From NCBI GenBank assembly GCA_026874595.1, contig CM049312.1, positions 48,179,429 to 48,243,428 on the forward strand: a stretch of DNA of 64,000 nt. Direction: 5' to 3'. The stretch is from Sipunculus nudus. Lineage: Eukaryota > Annelida > Sipuncula > Golfingiida > Sipunculidae. This document shows, one piece after another, positions 25,186-37,354 of the stretch; the stretch's first letter is position 1, and each line of letters opens with the position of its first letter. Both the position numbers and the translations under genes were made by a program. The notes under the pieces are model-generated. The model did no database searches, was not told where the DNA came from, and saw only the letters and a program-made list of their open reading frames with translations.

Positions 25186-27196
25186 TTTTAGCTCAGCTGA
25201 CTATAAGTCATCTGAGCTATAGTCGTGGTCCATTGTCCGTCGTCTGTCCGTCCGTCCGTCCGTCCGTCCGTCTGTAGATGTGGCACGTTTTGAAACCGTA
25301 AGACCTAGGAATCCAAAATTCAGCATAATGTTAGATGTCCCCAAGATCTCCTACCAAGCCGAAAACTGGGTCTTTGCGACTTTGTTCCTTTGAGAAATTA
25401 AGGAAAAACCTCAATTTTTTATTAAAATCGTATTTTCACACTTCAGGACTGCCTAATATCAAAACTACTCATCTGTTTTTCCTCATATTTACCATAAATA
25501 TTCCTCTATATAGTTCCTATGTACATCCAAGAAATTAAGTCTGTAAAGTATAAATTCTTTAAGTTATGGGCCCAAACATAATGGACTTTGTTAAAAATCA
25601 GGAAAAATAATAACTCACTTAACATGAAAAATTTTGAAACTAGAGTCTATTTTCTCAAGTATATAACTATGTTTAATTAAGATTCAATTGTTTACCCAAA
25701 ATTAGATCCCAATTTTGTAAATATTTTAAGTTATTAGCATTAAAAAAAAATCAGTACCTTAAATTTTGCCCAACTTTGACCATGGCACGTTTTTTTCCTG
25801 TAAGCACCATTGATTTAATTTTCACAGCATGTAAACATAAATATTTAGTTTGTCTAAATCTGAAATTTGTAAATAAAAGCTTGAAAATTAAGCTAGTTAT
25901 TGATTTTTTTCTGTAGTCACTTGCTTTGATTACAGATGCAGGGTCCCACTCCAGGTCACTGGAAGTCAGCTATGCCAGGGTTTCTGATTTGTTACAGTCA
26001 CTGGGGGAGATCCCCTGCTGTGACAGGTGTACAGTTATTCTCATATCACCACCCCAATCACCCCCCCCCCCCCCCCCCCGGCAAACCCAACCCACCAAGT
26101 GTTATAGTGTTATGCAGTAATTGTTATTGTTTTCACTGTATCTCCTTAATTGTAATGCTGTTTCCACTCCGATATGCAAAAACTTTCCTTGAAAAAATAA
26201 TTCAAGGTGTAATCCAGAAGATGCAATGTTGTGTATTGTAGCATTTTTAAAGAAATAAATTTTCTTTTAAATGATTTTAACAAATATAAATTAACCCATC
26301 AGTATGCTTAAATTATTATAAAATATGAAGCACATTATGGATAAATAAAGACACAATTAAAATTGTGAAATCTAAATCAAGTATTATTTTTAGATATTTA
26401 TTGTTTTGCAGATTTAAAAGATATATTTTTGTGGTAAAAAATAAATAAACATTTGTATGCATGATGTGGTGTTATCTGACAAGATTGAGATGTATGATGA
26501 TGCAATTGAGAATTATGAATCAACTTTTATATTCAGATATATATGTTAAATTGGAAATGTATAGAAATACAAGTTATCTGACAAGATTGAGATGTATGAT
26601 GATGCAATTGAGAATTATGAATCAACTTTTATATTCAGATATATATGTTGAATTGGAAATGTATAGAAATATAAACTTAAATTAGAAAATAATTGATGTG
26701 ATAAAAAAATCAGGATTTAATACAAACATTTGTTCATTATTTTCCTGCCTCAGCAGAATTTGAGATCAGGCTTTGTTTGCCCAGTTTTATGTTGTTAATT
26801 AGCTATATTTCAACTGTATACATTTCATAAAAAAAATACATATATATTTAATAATATATATTATACAAAAAAGTAGATTCAATTGAACAAATGTGTAAAC
26901 TACTGAAATGTCAACAGTTAATCGAAAAAACAACTAATGATCATGGTAATAGTACAGATCATTTGTTCACAAACTGCTCACATACTTTAGTTTCAACATT
27001 AGGAAACACATGGTCAGGTCACAAAATATTTTTTGCAACAATTTCTTGCTCATCAATACAAACCAATCATATAAACCAACCATGGCCTTTATTACCTCTT
27101 CCTCTTACACTTTATCTCCATTAGATATTATTTTAGATTTTTACCTTCAAGGTTAACGTCAGCTGAGCACAGTGACCCATAGGTCCCTTGTTTTGT
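25186..27196 (+). mobile_element. Family B Helentron-like element, complete copy
   Basis: The left end is TTTTTAGCTCAGCTGACTAT (25185-25204), followed by a GTCC simple repeat. The right end is GTCAGCTGAGCACAGTGACC, a hairpin and CCTTGTTTT at 27159-27196. The two ends carry the inverted repeat AGCTCAGCTGA/TCAGCTGAGC. The interior includes a C homopolymer (about 26058-26079) and a 102-bp perfect-looking tandem duplication at 26471-26674. It is about 2.0 kb with no protein. Confidence 0.75.
26471..26674 (+). repeat. 102-bp tandem duplication
   Basis: Two adjacent units start 'gttatctgacaagattgaga' at 26471 and 26573 and are almost identical. The duplication extends an open frame, but that is a by-product of the repeat. 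Confidence 0.85.
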
Positions 27197-27289
27197 GTAT
27201 GCCACTGAATGTTTGCAACTTCTTCTTAGATATTTGATAGTTGAAACTCAACCGGCCTGGCTCACATTCCAACCTCTTATACTGCACTC

Positions 27290-28105
27290 TTTAACTGTAG
27301 TTTCCAATTTTTGTATAGAAGAGAAATGGAGACCAGGAAACGTTTGAGCAAGTGACATCATCTATTCTTTCTGCTGCTTTGAGAGAATGCCCACAAAGCA
27401 AAAGGGTAGATGTTTTTTATGTCTATCATACAAGAAGTCAAGAACAAAGCAGAAACAGTTTTTGGTCTCTTAGGTCAGACATGGAATGTTCCATCAAGTG
27501 TCATTAATGCATTGGAAATCTTCACATTTAAGCTATATGTCTCTAACACCAACCAGCAAAATATTAATTATCACATATATTTATTTTGCACCTAAAAAGG
27601 TGAAATTAAACCCCGTCAAATGCTACCTTGTAAAGAATGTCTGTACAAGCATAGCAAACGTGCAAACTACCAAACAGTTGTGTGGCGCCGCTGCTTTAAT
27701 AAAGATCAAGATAATCCAAGTCCTGTTGGTCATGGATATATTTGAGAAACCTCTGAAGGGAATGACAAGCTCAGTATAGATTGGATGGATGGTTTGCCAG
27801 CCCCTGAAAGTATTGGATTTGTCAGCTTGTAATTGTTCAAAGTCATGTAATCTCACTGACTGCAAGTGAATCGTTCAAAGGCTAAAATGTTCATATATGT
27901 GCAGTTAAAAAAAACTTGTGATAACCAAGTAAATGACAAGAGTGAAGATGACGAGGTTGTCATATCATGTGGATACATTAGATCGATGAACATGAATTCT
28001 GATTATAAACAACAATTCATATCAAATGGGACGCATTCCTACACACTGGACAGGTTTACACAAGTAATGATTAAACCTCCTGATAATGATAAAACCTGTC
28101 AATAA
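27290..28105 (+). pseudogene. Decayed repeat-associated cysteine-rich (CXC-like) gene
   Basis: Pieces of one protein are visible in changing frames. They are VFGLLGQTWNVPSSVINALE near 27450, a conserved core of KHSKRANYQTVVWRR near 27640-27685, IDWMDGLPAPESI near 27775-27815, and a cysteine cluster CNCSKSCNLTDCK near 27825-27870. The order (helical region, H..RA.YQ..W block, W-containing segment, then CxC..C repeats) matches a large family of uncharacterised invertebrate proteins that are multicopy and often sit among transposons. Stops after 27594 and near 27762 and a frameshift near 27815 break it, so it is not functional. It lies in the 6.3-kb spacer between the large inverted repeats. Which element family mobilised it is unknown. 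Confidence 0.6.
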
Positions 28106-28679
28106 AATGTACAGGAATTTCCATTTATTATACATAATTAATTGATTGGCAATGTGTAAGGGTGATGCATTTAATTGTCCTTTGTAGTTAAAACAGAATT
28201 GTCTGATGTTTCCATCCTAGAGTATAATACACTATCATCCTTGATATATTAAATTTGACTTAATATCATACAGTATGCTTTATTTGTTACTAATAGCCAG
28301 TCTGGATAAATGTATGTATATTCTCATTTAATTCTGTTTTAATTTTCATCCAGAGATGGGTTGATTATTATGTATACTTCATACTCTGTTTTTTTTTAAT
28401 ATGAAGAAATTAGGTTTTGCCGGAATGAGAATTAAAAACTAATTTGAATGTTCCCTGAGAAAACATACCTTATTACTGACAGAGGAAGCGTCCGATAGTT
28501 AAATATTAGAGAAAGAATGTTCAATATTTTATGACCGTACATTTTTTGGCTGCAGATGTTTTCTTGGATATAAAATAATGCAAATGCATGCAAACTCATG
28601 TTAAATGTATATGCATACAATGTATCATGCATAGATTGCATGATGTATGCATACAATCTATCTCGCTTAATTCAAAAGA
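28106..28679. other. Unassigned intronic sequence
   Basis: AT-rich. It contains a repeated 'gcatacaatctat'/'gcatacaatgtat' near 28612-28662. No gene recognised. Confidence 0.4.
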
Positions 28680-30266
28680 CAAAGAAAAGTGTTAAGTGAA
28701 AAGCTGAGCATAAAGTTGATAGAGATCGTTTAGTTGGAAATGGATAAATTAATAATTGAATGCTTTAACGTGTGGATATTTAAATTATCCAGTGCTTTAA
28801 AATGTCGATATTTTCAAATAAATTATGCAAATTTATTTATTTTCATTATGGATACTGTATAGTGCAACATACCAACTTTCCCTCTGACACTCAATATCAT
28901 GAGATCAGAGACAAGGATTTCAAAGCTATTCAACCTTGATGTACAGTTTTCACCAGAATTATAGAAATTCATTGAAATTTAAACATTGTCATTTTAATGT
29001 CTCATTAAGATGCAAATATTATGAATATCAATGAGTATCTAATATGAAGGTGTTGTATATTTCATTTTCATTCCAGCAATGTAAAGTTATGCTGAAAGTG
29101 TTGAATTAATAATAAAAAAAAAACAGGATTGTAAACATGTTCAACATAAATGTGCCATTTCGATCTAAATTATAGCAATTTATTCAGATTTATGCAAAGA
29201 ATCTCATTTGATATGCAAATTTTATTTGTGTATTTAGTAAATATATATTCTACTGTGAAAATTACAGAGAAACCATGGATACTTACACACTTACAAAATC
29301 ATCCATTTGATATATTTTAGACAATAACAGATGCAGTGATAGATAAATCAGAAACATTGTCATTATAACAGTGCCTCATGTATATTCATTAAGATGCAAA
29401 TATTATGAATATTTATGAGGATCTAATATAAATGAGTTATACACTTCATTTCTTCCCAGCAATGTAAAGTTTATGCTGAAAGTTTTGATTTAATAAAAAA
29501 ACAGGATTGTAAATCTGTTCAATATAAATGTGTACATTTTGATCTAAATTATAGATATTTATTCAGATTTATGCAAATAGTTTCATTTAATATGCAACTT
29601 TAAAAAGTGTATTTAGTAAATATATATTGTGCTATGAAAATTGCAGAGAAAACCATAGAAACTTACATGCTTACAAAATCATCCATTCCATATAACGTAG
29701 ACAATAACAGCTGCAGTGACCGATAAATCAAGAACATGATCGTTATGGTAGTGTCCGATGAATATTCATTAAGATGCAAATAAGATGAATAATAATGATT
29801 ATCAAACATAAATGCATTGTATATTTCATTTCCTGTCCAGCAAGGTGAAGTTTAAGCTGAAAGTGTTTATTTGACAAAAACAGAGGACTGTGAACATATG
29901 TTTGGTGTAAAAAAAGTGAATTTTTACTAGACAATTTGCATATATTTGCATACGGCCAAATATGCAAATTATTTTGTGTGTAGAAAATATAATTAAAAAT
30001 AAATATCTTTCTTCTGATGCATTTTGGCGTCTATTTCATCCTTTTATACACAAAAATAACAAAGTTGTGGCCTTCTTTGTAAATTTCATAATTACCACAA
30101 AAATTACCATGGTTCCCATGGAAACAGGCTCATATTTTATAGAAAGCTACCACTCCCAAACTGCTATCATGCATTTTTGTAATCTATAGATCAACACCTT
30201 TAGAAAAAATAATGATAGCAATTGCCCCTCTTTTGGTACCGGCGAACCCCTTGGGCTGATAGACTA
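28680..30266 (-). repeat. Right copy of the large inverted repeat
   Basis: Reverse complement of 19755-22395 without the TIR insertion. Its outer end is 'gggctgatagact' and the same ~375-bp units occur near 28990, 29380 and 29760. Sequence near 28845 supplies the empty site for the TA-flanked transposon. Confidence 0.75.
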
Positions 30267-32532
30267 TCTTGCTTGGTATCTCTGTAATATGTGTTAAAAA
30301 TTTCATAAGGATCCACCAAAAATTTATCACATTATCAATAATGACATTAATGTACAGTGTGTCAAAATTGAAAGTGTGAGAAACCTAGAATGAATCTGAA
30401 CAGTAAGGGGGTGTTTTGTGACAACCAAATACAAACAGTAAAGGATTAAATGATCAAAATTTAATTGTATACAAAAAAATAGATCAAAATCTGTTAAATT
30501 TTTTTAAATATTGGCAAAAATATAAAATTGGTACCTTAAATTCTGCCCAAGTTTGACCATGGCACATTTTTTTCCTGTAACTGCTGTGGATTTAATTTTC
30601 AAAGCATGTTTTTGTTACCATTTCAACTGTTAAAACCAAAAATTTGAAACCAGTTGGTCAAAAACTGTAGATTTTATTCAAGTTTTCAAGCACCATGTCA
30701 CATATTGTTTACATCAAGCTAGTGTTGTGCAGTTTACTAGAGCTCAGCTCCCCAGCTTCAGCTCTAAGTTCCTTAAATTTGGCATACAGTTAGATGTCCC
30801 CCAAATCCCCTACCATACTAAAAGTTTGGTCACTAAGACTGCATTCCTTTGAGATGTAAAGAAAAAACTTCATTTTTCCATTAAAGACCCATTGTTACAC
30901 TTTAAGATTGCCTAATATCAAAACCACAGATCTGACTTTGATCATATATAATATACATATTTTTCTATACATTTGCTATGCATATGCCAGAAATGATGTC
31001 AGTCTTGTGTAATTGTTTTAAGTTCTAGGCCCAAACATAATGCACTTTGTAAAAAATCAAGAAATAAATTTACTCTCTCTGAACGTGAGAATTGCAGAAA
31101 GTAGAGATTTTTTGCCCGGGATATAACATTATTTAATCAAGATTCAATTGTATTCCCAAAATTAGTTCTGAATTTTTCAAATTTTATAAGTTATTAGCAT
31201 AAATATAAAATCAGTATCTTAAATTTTGCCCAACTTTTGCCATGGCATGTTTTTTCCCTGTAAGCACTGTTGATTTAATTTTCATATCTTGCACATGTAA
31301 GGATTTAAGCTTCTAAATTCTGAAGTTATAAAAGGAATTTGTTAAAAACTAGCTTTTATGAAAGTTTTTATGAGACCATATCACACCTAGGCTGTACTGA
31401 AGCCCCTCTTTTATGTCCCCACATTGACCTTTCAGGCCAATTATGCATGCTTGAAGCGAGGCACTCTGCAGCCAGCCAGCTCTTGGGTGGCTTCAGCTGG
31501 ATCTAACTGTCCAACCCCCTCCTCTAGTATTTGTTTAGGCCATAAACATAACAATAAACTTTTTTTTTTAATTCTTGGTTTATGATAAAAACTTTTAAAA
31601 AAATAAATGGAAAAGGAATTTATAGTTAATGAGTTACAGGGGATTACCTTGCAATTACTGATCATTTATGGATCTTCCATGGATGGCCAAAATTGTATTT
31701 CAGATGCCACCAAGCAAGTCACCTTTGGGTATTTTTTATTTCAACCATAAAAATGAAAAATAAATTATTAAATAAATTGTTGTTTACTATTAGGGATTAT
31801 ATGAGGCAAGATAATGATAGACAAGGATGCAGTTGATTATATTAAATTAATCTAAATTTCCAGGTCTTTTCCAGGTGTTTAACTTGTTGGTTTATATTTA
31901 ATACAAAATTAAAATAATAAATAAATATGTCAAAAATTTAAAATATTACTCAGACAAGTGCTCATTAAAGATTTTAATTTGTTTGACTTATAACTCATGG
32001 TTGTATCAGTTGTTACATGATACTGGCTAAATAATCAAAATTTATATTGCTGGTCCTTTATTTCAGTTCATAAAATTAAACATTCCCAACTCCAGTTTGC
32101 TCCAGGTGTAATATATTGGGTGTTTTGATCCTTGGATTAATTTTAACACGTGTATTAGTTTTATAGCTGAGAATACTTTTCTTTTTTCCTGATACCATTT
32201 AAAAAAATATAAATATTCAAATTTTTCCTGTTAGTGTTGTGGATTTAATTTTCACAGCATGTACACATTAACATTTCATCTGTTAAAATCTGAAATTTGA
32301 AACCAATTGATCAAAAACTGTAGATTTCATTCAAGTTTCCAGGTACCATGTCTTCAATGTTTACATCAGATCAGTATAAATGCAGTGTACTGGGCAGTTA
32401 CATAACACCTTCAGGTCTGACCTACTGCCACTGTGAGTGTCTGGGTCATGCTGGGTCAGGCAGTAATTACCAGAGAGCCTCTCTTTCTCTCTCTCTCTCT
32501 TTCCTCTACTTTTTCACTTTCTTTCTCCATCT

Positions 32533-32576
<44 letters not shown>

Positions 32577-33817
32577 ACCCTAATTGCCTCCCTTCCTCCC
32601 TCCATCTCATTCTGTTGACAGGTACTATAAACTAGATACATTAGCTATAAATGTTGATGCAATTTAGAAATGTGAATCAACTGAAATATTCACAATCACA
32701 TGTATGTTATACTGTAAATTTATAGTAACATTTGGAAACTTGGTTTAAAATTATGTAATGAAAAAAAGAAATAAATGCAAATATTGTTTATTTTTTCTTG
32801 GCTCAGTAGAATGGGGGAAAAAATGATTTGCTTTGTTTCTCCATTTTGCCTGTTTTAAATATTTAATCTTTATGAAAAAACTTTTTTTTATAAGCACTGT
32901 TGAATTAAATTTCATATCCTGTATGTATATGCAAGGGTGTATATGCAACTCTTATCATAACACCCCCCCCCCCCCATATCAATTCATTGCACCTGTGGAG
33001 TGGGGACGTTATGGCAATTGTATACATATCATAAACTGATAAAAAAGATTTACGAAATAAATTGGATCTTATCAGACAAATGTGTAAACTGTTGAACTGT
33101 CAACAGCTTATCAAAAAGGTAACCAATGGAAAGGCATGGTAAGACCTCAAATATTATTTGCAACATTTTCTTCAATCATATACACCAACCATGGCCCAGA
33201 TTACATCTTCCTCTCAAACTTTATCTACATTTCATCATATTTTTAAGATTTTAACCTTCCAGGTGGTTCAGAACTGTTGACCATTTGTCCATAGGTACCT
33301 ATGTACATGCCAGAAATTATGTCAATATTGTGTAATATGTAGACGTGAGGGTCATCAAAATAATGTACCTTGTCAAGACCGATCTGTCAAGATATCATGT
33401 CATGCAGTCACAAATTCATTAATCCCCTCATAAGCATAGTTAATCATAACCTTGTATCTGTCAAATTGAAATCTTGAAGTTTTCCATACACTATAGATCC
33501 TTCAACAAATAGCCTTATCATCATTATACCACTGCTTAGTATACTGTCATTGCATTCATATTTGCTCAAATAAATTGCTTTTGTCGACCCCTCCCAAATA
33601 AATAAAAAATAAACCACTATATTTTACTCCATTTTAATCTGTCAGTCAGGTTATTTCATATATCATTTACTCACATATTACATTATATTCCTTTATAAAA
33701 GCCAAACATGACCATGATATTCTAAGCTTTATCTACTCAATAGAGTATCACAATGGTGATACATTTATAGTCCAATCATGATCAGCTGAGCGCTGTGACC
33801 CATGGGTCCCTTGTTTT
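30267..33817 (+). mobile_element. Family B element(s), 5'-truncated, with intact right end
   Basis: Interior landmarks are 'ttgaccatggcac' and 'ctgtggatttaattttc' (30550-30600), and 'gcatacagttagatgtcccc' at 30783. A second round of the same blocks occurs near 31230 and 32230, so more than one copy or an internal duplication is present. A CT tract lies at 32479-32575 and a C run at 32963-32974. The right end at 33781-33817 is intact: ATCAGCTGAG, the hairpin GACCCATGGGTC, CCTTGTTTTT. Confidence 0.65.
32479..32575 (+). repeat. (CT)n microsatellite
   Basis: Nearly pure CT/TTTC low-complexity tract, followed by CCTCCCTTCC-type sequence. Confidence 0.95.
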
Positions 33818-34006
33818 TTCTAACTGCATTTTCTTAGATTTTATAGGGAAAAAGCTAAAAAAGCTTTAAAAATCTTCTTCTCTGAATTTTTCCAGCCAAA
33901 TTGTCCCATATTTCACAGAAATGATCCCTGGAACAATCTCTCTCAAGTTTGTTTGAATAGTTCCTGTTCGGAGATTTTTGGCCGAGTTACAGGAGCATAC
34001 ATGGGG

Positions 34007-34170
34007 TAATAGTAATTAGTAATAGTAATAGACTATTACAGCTTATTCCATGTAATAGTAATAGTAATAGTAATAGACTCAAAAAATTGAGCTGTAATAG
34101 TAATAGTAATAGCAACAGGAGGCAAAGTAACAGAGTAATACATAATACTTTCTATTACTTCTTGTGACCC
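34007..34170. repeat. TAATAG-rich palindromic segment inside family A
   Basis: Multiple AGTAATAG units with an internal palindrome GTAATAGACTATTAC. A 'gggg' flank at 34015 and 'gaccccc' at 34166 give imperfect inverted ends. It may be a small non-autonomous transposon insertion, possibly hAT-like, but no target duplication was identified. Confidence 0.45.
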
Positions 34171-35440
34171 CCTTGATCATGAAGCATATCAACAGATAAT
34201 GCTGAACAGACTCAGTTCTTGTCCAGTAGTTGCCCAGGCTGTGCCTATTATTGAGGCAAGCATCGGCAAGCTGCCATACTGCTGGTGACCACTGGTGCTA
34301 ATTACATAAAGAGTACAGGACACAGCATGTCTTAGCCAAATAAGTTACCTGGCACAATCTGACCTTTGATTAATAAACCATGGATAAATAGAGGCATGTT
34401 TGATGTTAAGAGACAGATAAATAGTGAATTATTATTGTGACATGTACATAATTTCTCACATCCATCAATCCATAAGCATATTTTGAAATGTACCTAGATT
34501 TGTTTTCACCAGCAAGTTTGCATTTTAATAATAAATATTGCAATAACACACATTCAAGAAAAAAATAATATGGAACAGGATACAGTGCAGACCCAAAATG
34601 TTTATGATAAGCTTATGGTGTTTTCACTAGCCATAAATTATTGAAGCCTACAATGCTTTAAACAGGAGGTTGAACTTAGTCATCTGTCCAAAAAAGCACT
34701 TTTATATTTCAATCTCAAAAACAGCTAAAGCTATCATCACCAAATTTTATGCCAATGTTTGTCATATATGTCATGTCTAAAATCGAGTAATTGGTGGCGC
34801 CACATACATTGATCTTTTCTTTTCAAGCGAAAATGTTATTTAAGACTCTTCTAGCTTATACATTGTTTTATAATGAAACTGTTAAGCTGATCAGTTTAAA
34901 CTTTAAAAGAATTATTCTATGGCAGGGTTCTGCCAGTTTTATAAGAATAGATTGGGTAAATACAGTTTTAAAAAAGCATTGTAGCCAATTGAAAAAGGCT
35001 TTCTGTATTTGAAAACAGACTGAGTTTCAGAAGCCAAGTCAAAAGGTCACTCAGTACAAACAGGTGGGGTCCAGACATCACCATGGCAACTGACCTGGCT
35101 CTGGGGGTGTCTAGACAATGTGTCTAGACATATAAAAACACAGCGTCTAGACGTCTAGACAATGTTAAGATTCAGAATTCCCAGATTATTGGAACTATAT
35201 CTTTCAACTGTTTGAAAAGACTTGGTTTGCATTTTAAGCGAATCGGGTTTATCATCAAGTCACATGTGAACTGCAACGCCCTCATTTTTGGTTGACCTCT
35301 GACCTTTCCTCACTGCCTAGCGTCCATTTGTGCGTCTGTTTCCACACATAAACCCGCATATCTCGGGAACCGTTTGACCGATCAGGCTAAAAGTTTTGCA
35401 CAAATGTAGCCCTTTGATTGCTTTATAACATACACTAAAA

Positions 35441-37020
35441 ATGGTGGCACCATCTGCAACCATTAATGCACAGCACCCATCTGTTCATCTGCCTTGGAAT
35501 AAAATCACTCATATCTCAGCAGTGGTTGGACTTGTCCATCTGAAATTTTGCAGGTTTATACATCCTGGACAGGTTTCTCTATTTTATGACAGGTGGCGCC
35601 ACCTACAGTCATGTATACTCTGCAGACATCCAAGCTTATATCTCGGGAACCGTTTGACCGATTCGGCAAAAATTTTGCATGTGTATAGATCTCACATAGC
35701 TCTTTATCAAAGGCAAAACTGGTGGCGCCACCTGCAACCATTTTTGCACAGCGTCCATCTGTTCATCTGCCTTGGGATAAAATCACTCATATCTAAGCAG
35801 TGGTTGGACTTATCCACCTGAAATTTTGCAGGTTTAAACATCCTGGACAGCTCTCTTGATTTTATGACAGGTGGCGCAACCTGCATTCAGGTTTACTCTG
35901 CAGACATCCAAGCTCATATCTCAGGAACCGTTTGACCGATTGGGCCAAAATTTTGCATGTGTATAGATCTCATATAGCTCTTCATCATAGACAAAACTTG
36001 TGGCGCCACCTGCAACCATTTATGCACAGCATCCATCTGTTCATCTGCCTTTGGATAAAATCACTCATATCTCAGCATTGGTTGGATTTGTCCATCTGAA
36101 ATTTTGCAGGTTTATACATCCTGGACAGCTTTCTTGATTTTATGACAGGTGGCGCCACCTACATTCATGTTTACTCTGCAGACATCCACGCTCATATCTT
36201 GGGAACCGTTTGACCGATTGGGGCAAAATTTTGCATGTGTATAGATCTCACATAGCTCTTCATTATTGGCAAAACTGGTGGCACCACCTGCAACCACTTA
36301 TGCACAGCGTCCATCTGTTCATCTGCCTTGGGTTAAATTACTCATATTTCAGAAGTGGTTTGACTTATCCACCTGAAATTTTGCAGGTTTATACATCCTG
36401 GACAGCTCTCTTGATTTTATGACAGGTGGCGCCACCTACATTCATGTTTACTCTACAGACATCCAAGCTCATATCTCCGGAACTGTTTGACTGATTTGGC
36501 CAAAATTTTGCATGTGTATAGATCTCATATAGCTCTTCATCATTGGGAAATCTGGTGGCGCCACCTGCAACCACTTATGCACAGCGTCCATCTGTTCATC
36601 AGCTTTGGGATAAAATTACTCATATTTCAGAAGTGGTTTGACTTATCCACCTGAAATTTTGCAGGTTTATACATCCTGGACAGCTTTCTTGATTTTTTGA
36701 CAGGTGGCACCACCTACATTCACGTTCACTTTGCAGACATCCGAGCTGATATCTCGGGAACCATTTGACCGATTGGGCCAAAATTTTGCTTGTGTATAGA
36801 TCTCTCAAAGCTCTTCATCATAAGCAAAACTGGTGGCGCCAACTGCAACCACTTATGAACATCGTCCATCAGGCATCTGTCTTGGGGTAAAATCACTCAT
36901 TTCTCAGCAGTGGTTTGACTTATCCACCTGAAATTTTGCAGGTTTATACATCCTGGACAATTTTCTTGATTTTATGACAGGTGCCACCACCTACATTCAC
37001 GTTTACGCTGCAGACATCCA
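35441..37020 (+). repeat. 278-bp tandem array (six units)
   Basis: The period is 278 bp throughout (one interval of 277). Each unit contains two palindromes AGGTGGCGCCACCT or near variants, about half a unit apart, and the two halves align with each other (CTCATATCTC, GTTTGAC, AAATTTTGCA), so the 278-mer is an old dimer of a ~139-bp monomer. Confidence 0.9.
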
Positions 37021-37354
37021 TGCTAATATGCAACACACCTCACTCTCTTCCCCTTGCCACTTAATCCATGCCTCACTTCACCCGTCTCACTCTGATTTCT
37101 GTGGATACACATAGTTGCTTGTCGACTACCCATATTCTAGTTTTAAAATGTCCTAGTCTGAAACTTGCAGGTCTGAAATGTCCATTTTGCTGAAATAATA
37201 AAGACTAAGGTAGATATGCAGGACTTAAAGGATCAATATTAAATTATAAAAATAATCCTCCTTTAATACTCCCAAACTTTGCACAGGTTCGCATTAGGCC
37301 TGTAGGCCTTGTTTAATATTTTACAAGAATAATCCCCTTAATAATTCTTATATA

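Larger units (their letters stand above)
33818..37314 (+). mobile_element. Family A element, 5'-truncated, with 278-bp tandem core
   Basis: It begins inside family A ('ctaactgcattttcttagat') directly after the family B right end. A TAATAG-rich segment interrupts it at 34007-34170. The GTCTAGAC cluster is at 35106-35160. The core holds six units of 278 bp ('cagcgtccatctgttcatc' starts at 35471, 35749, 36027, 36305, 36582 and 36860). The right end is GCACAGGTTCGC, AGGCCTGTAGGCCT, TTGTTT (37281-37314). Confidence 0.75.

Noticed and set aside
26461-26685. Open frame with a duplicated protein sequence
   Set aside because: Its length and repetition come from the 102-bp tandem duplication.
32348-32641. 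Open frames rich in Ser-Leu or Glu-Arg
   Set aside because: They are products of the CT tract read in several frames.
35441-37020. Regular ~278-bp repeats that could suggest a CRISPR-like array
   Set aside because: Whole units repeat, not short repeats with unique spacers; the context is eukaryotic and the array sits inside a transposon.
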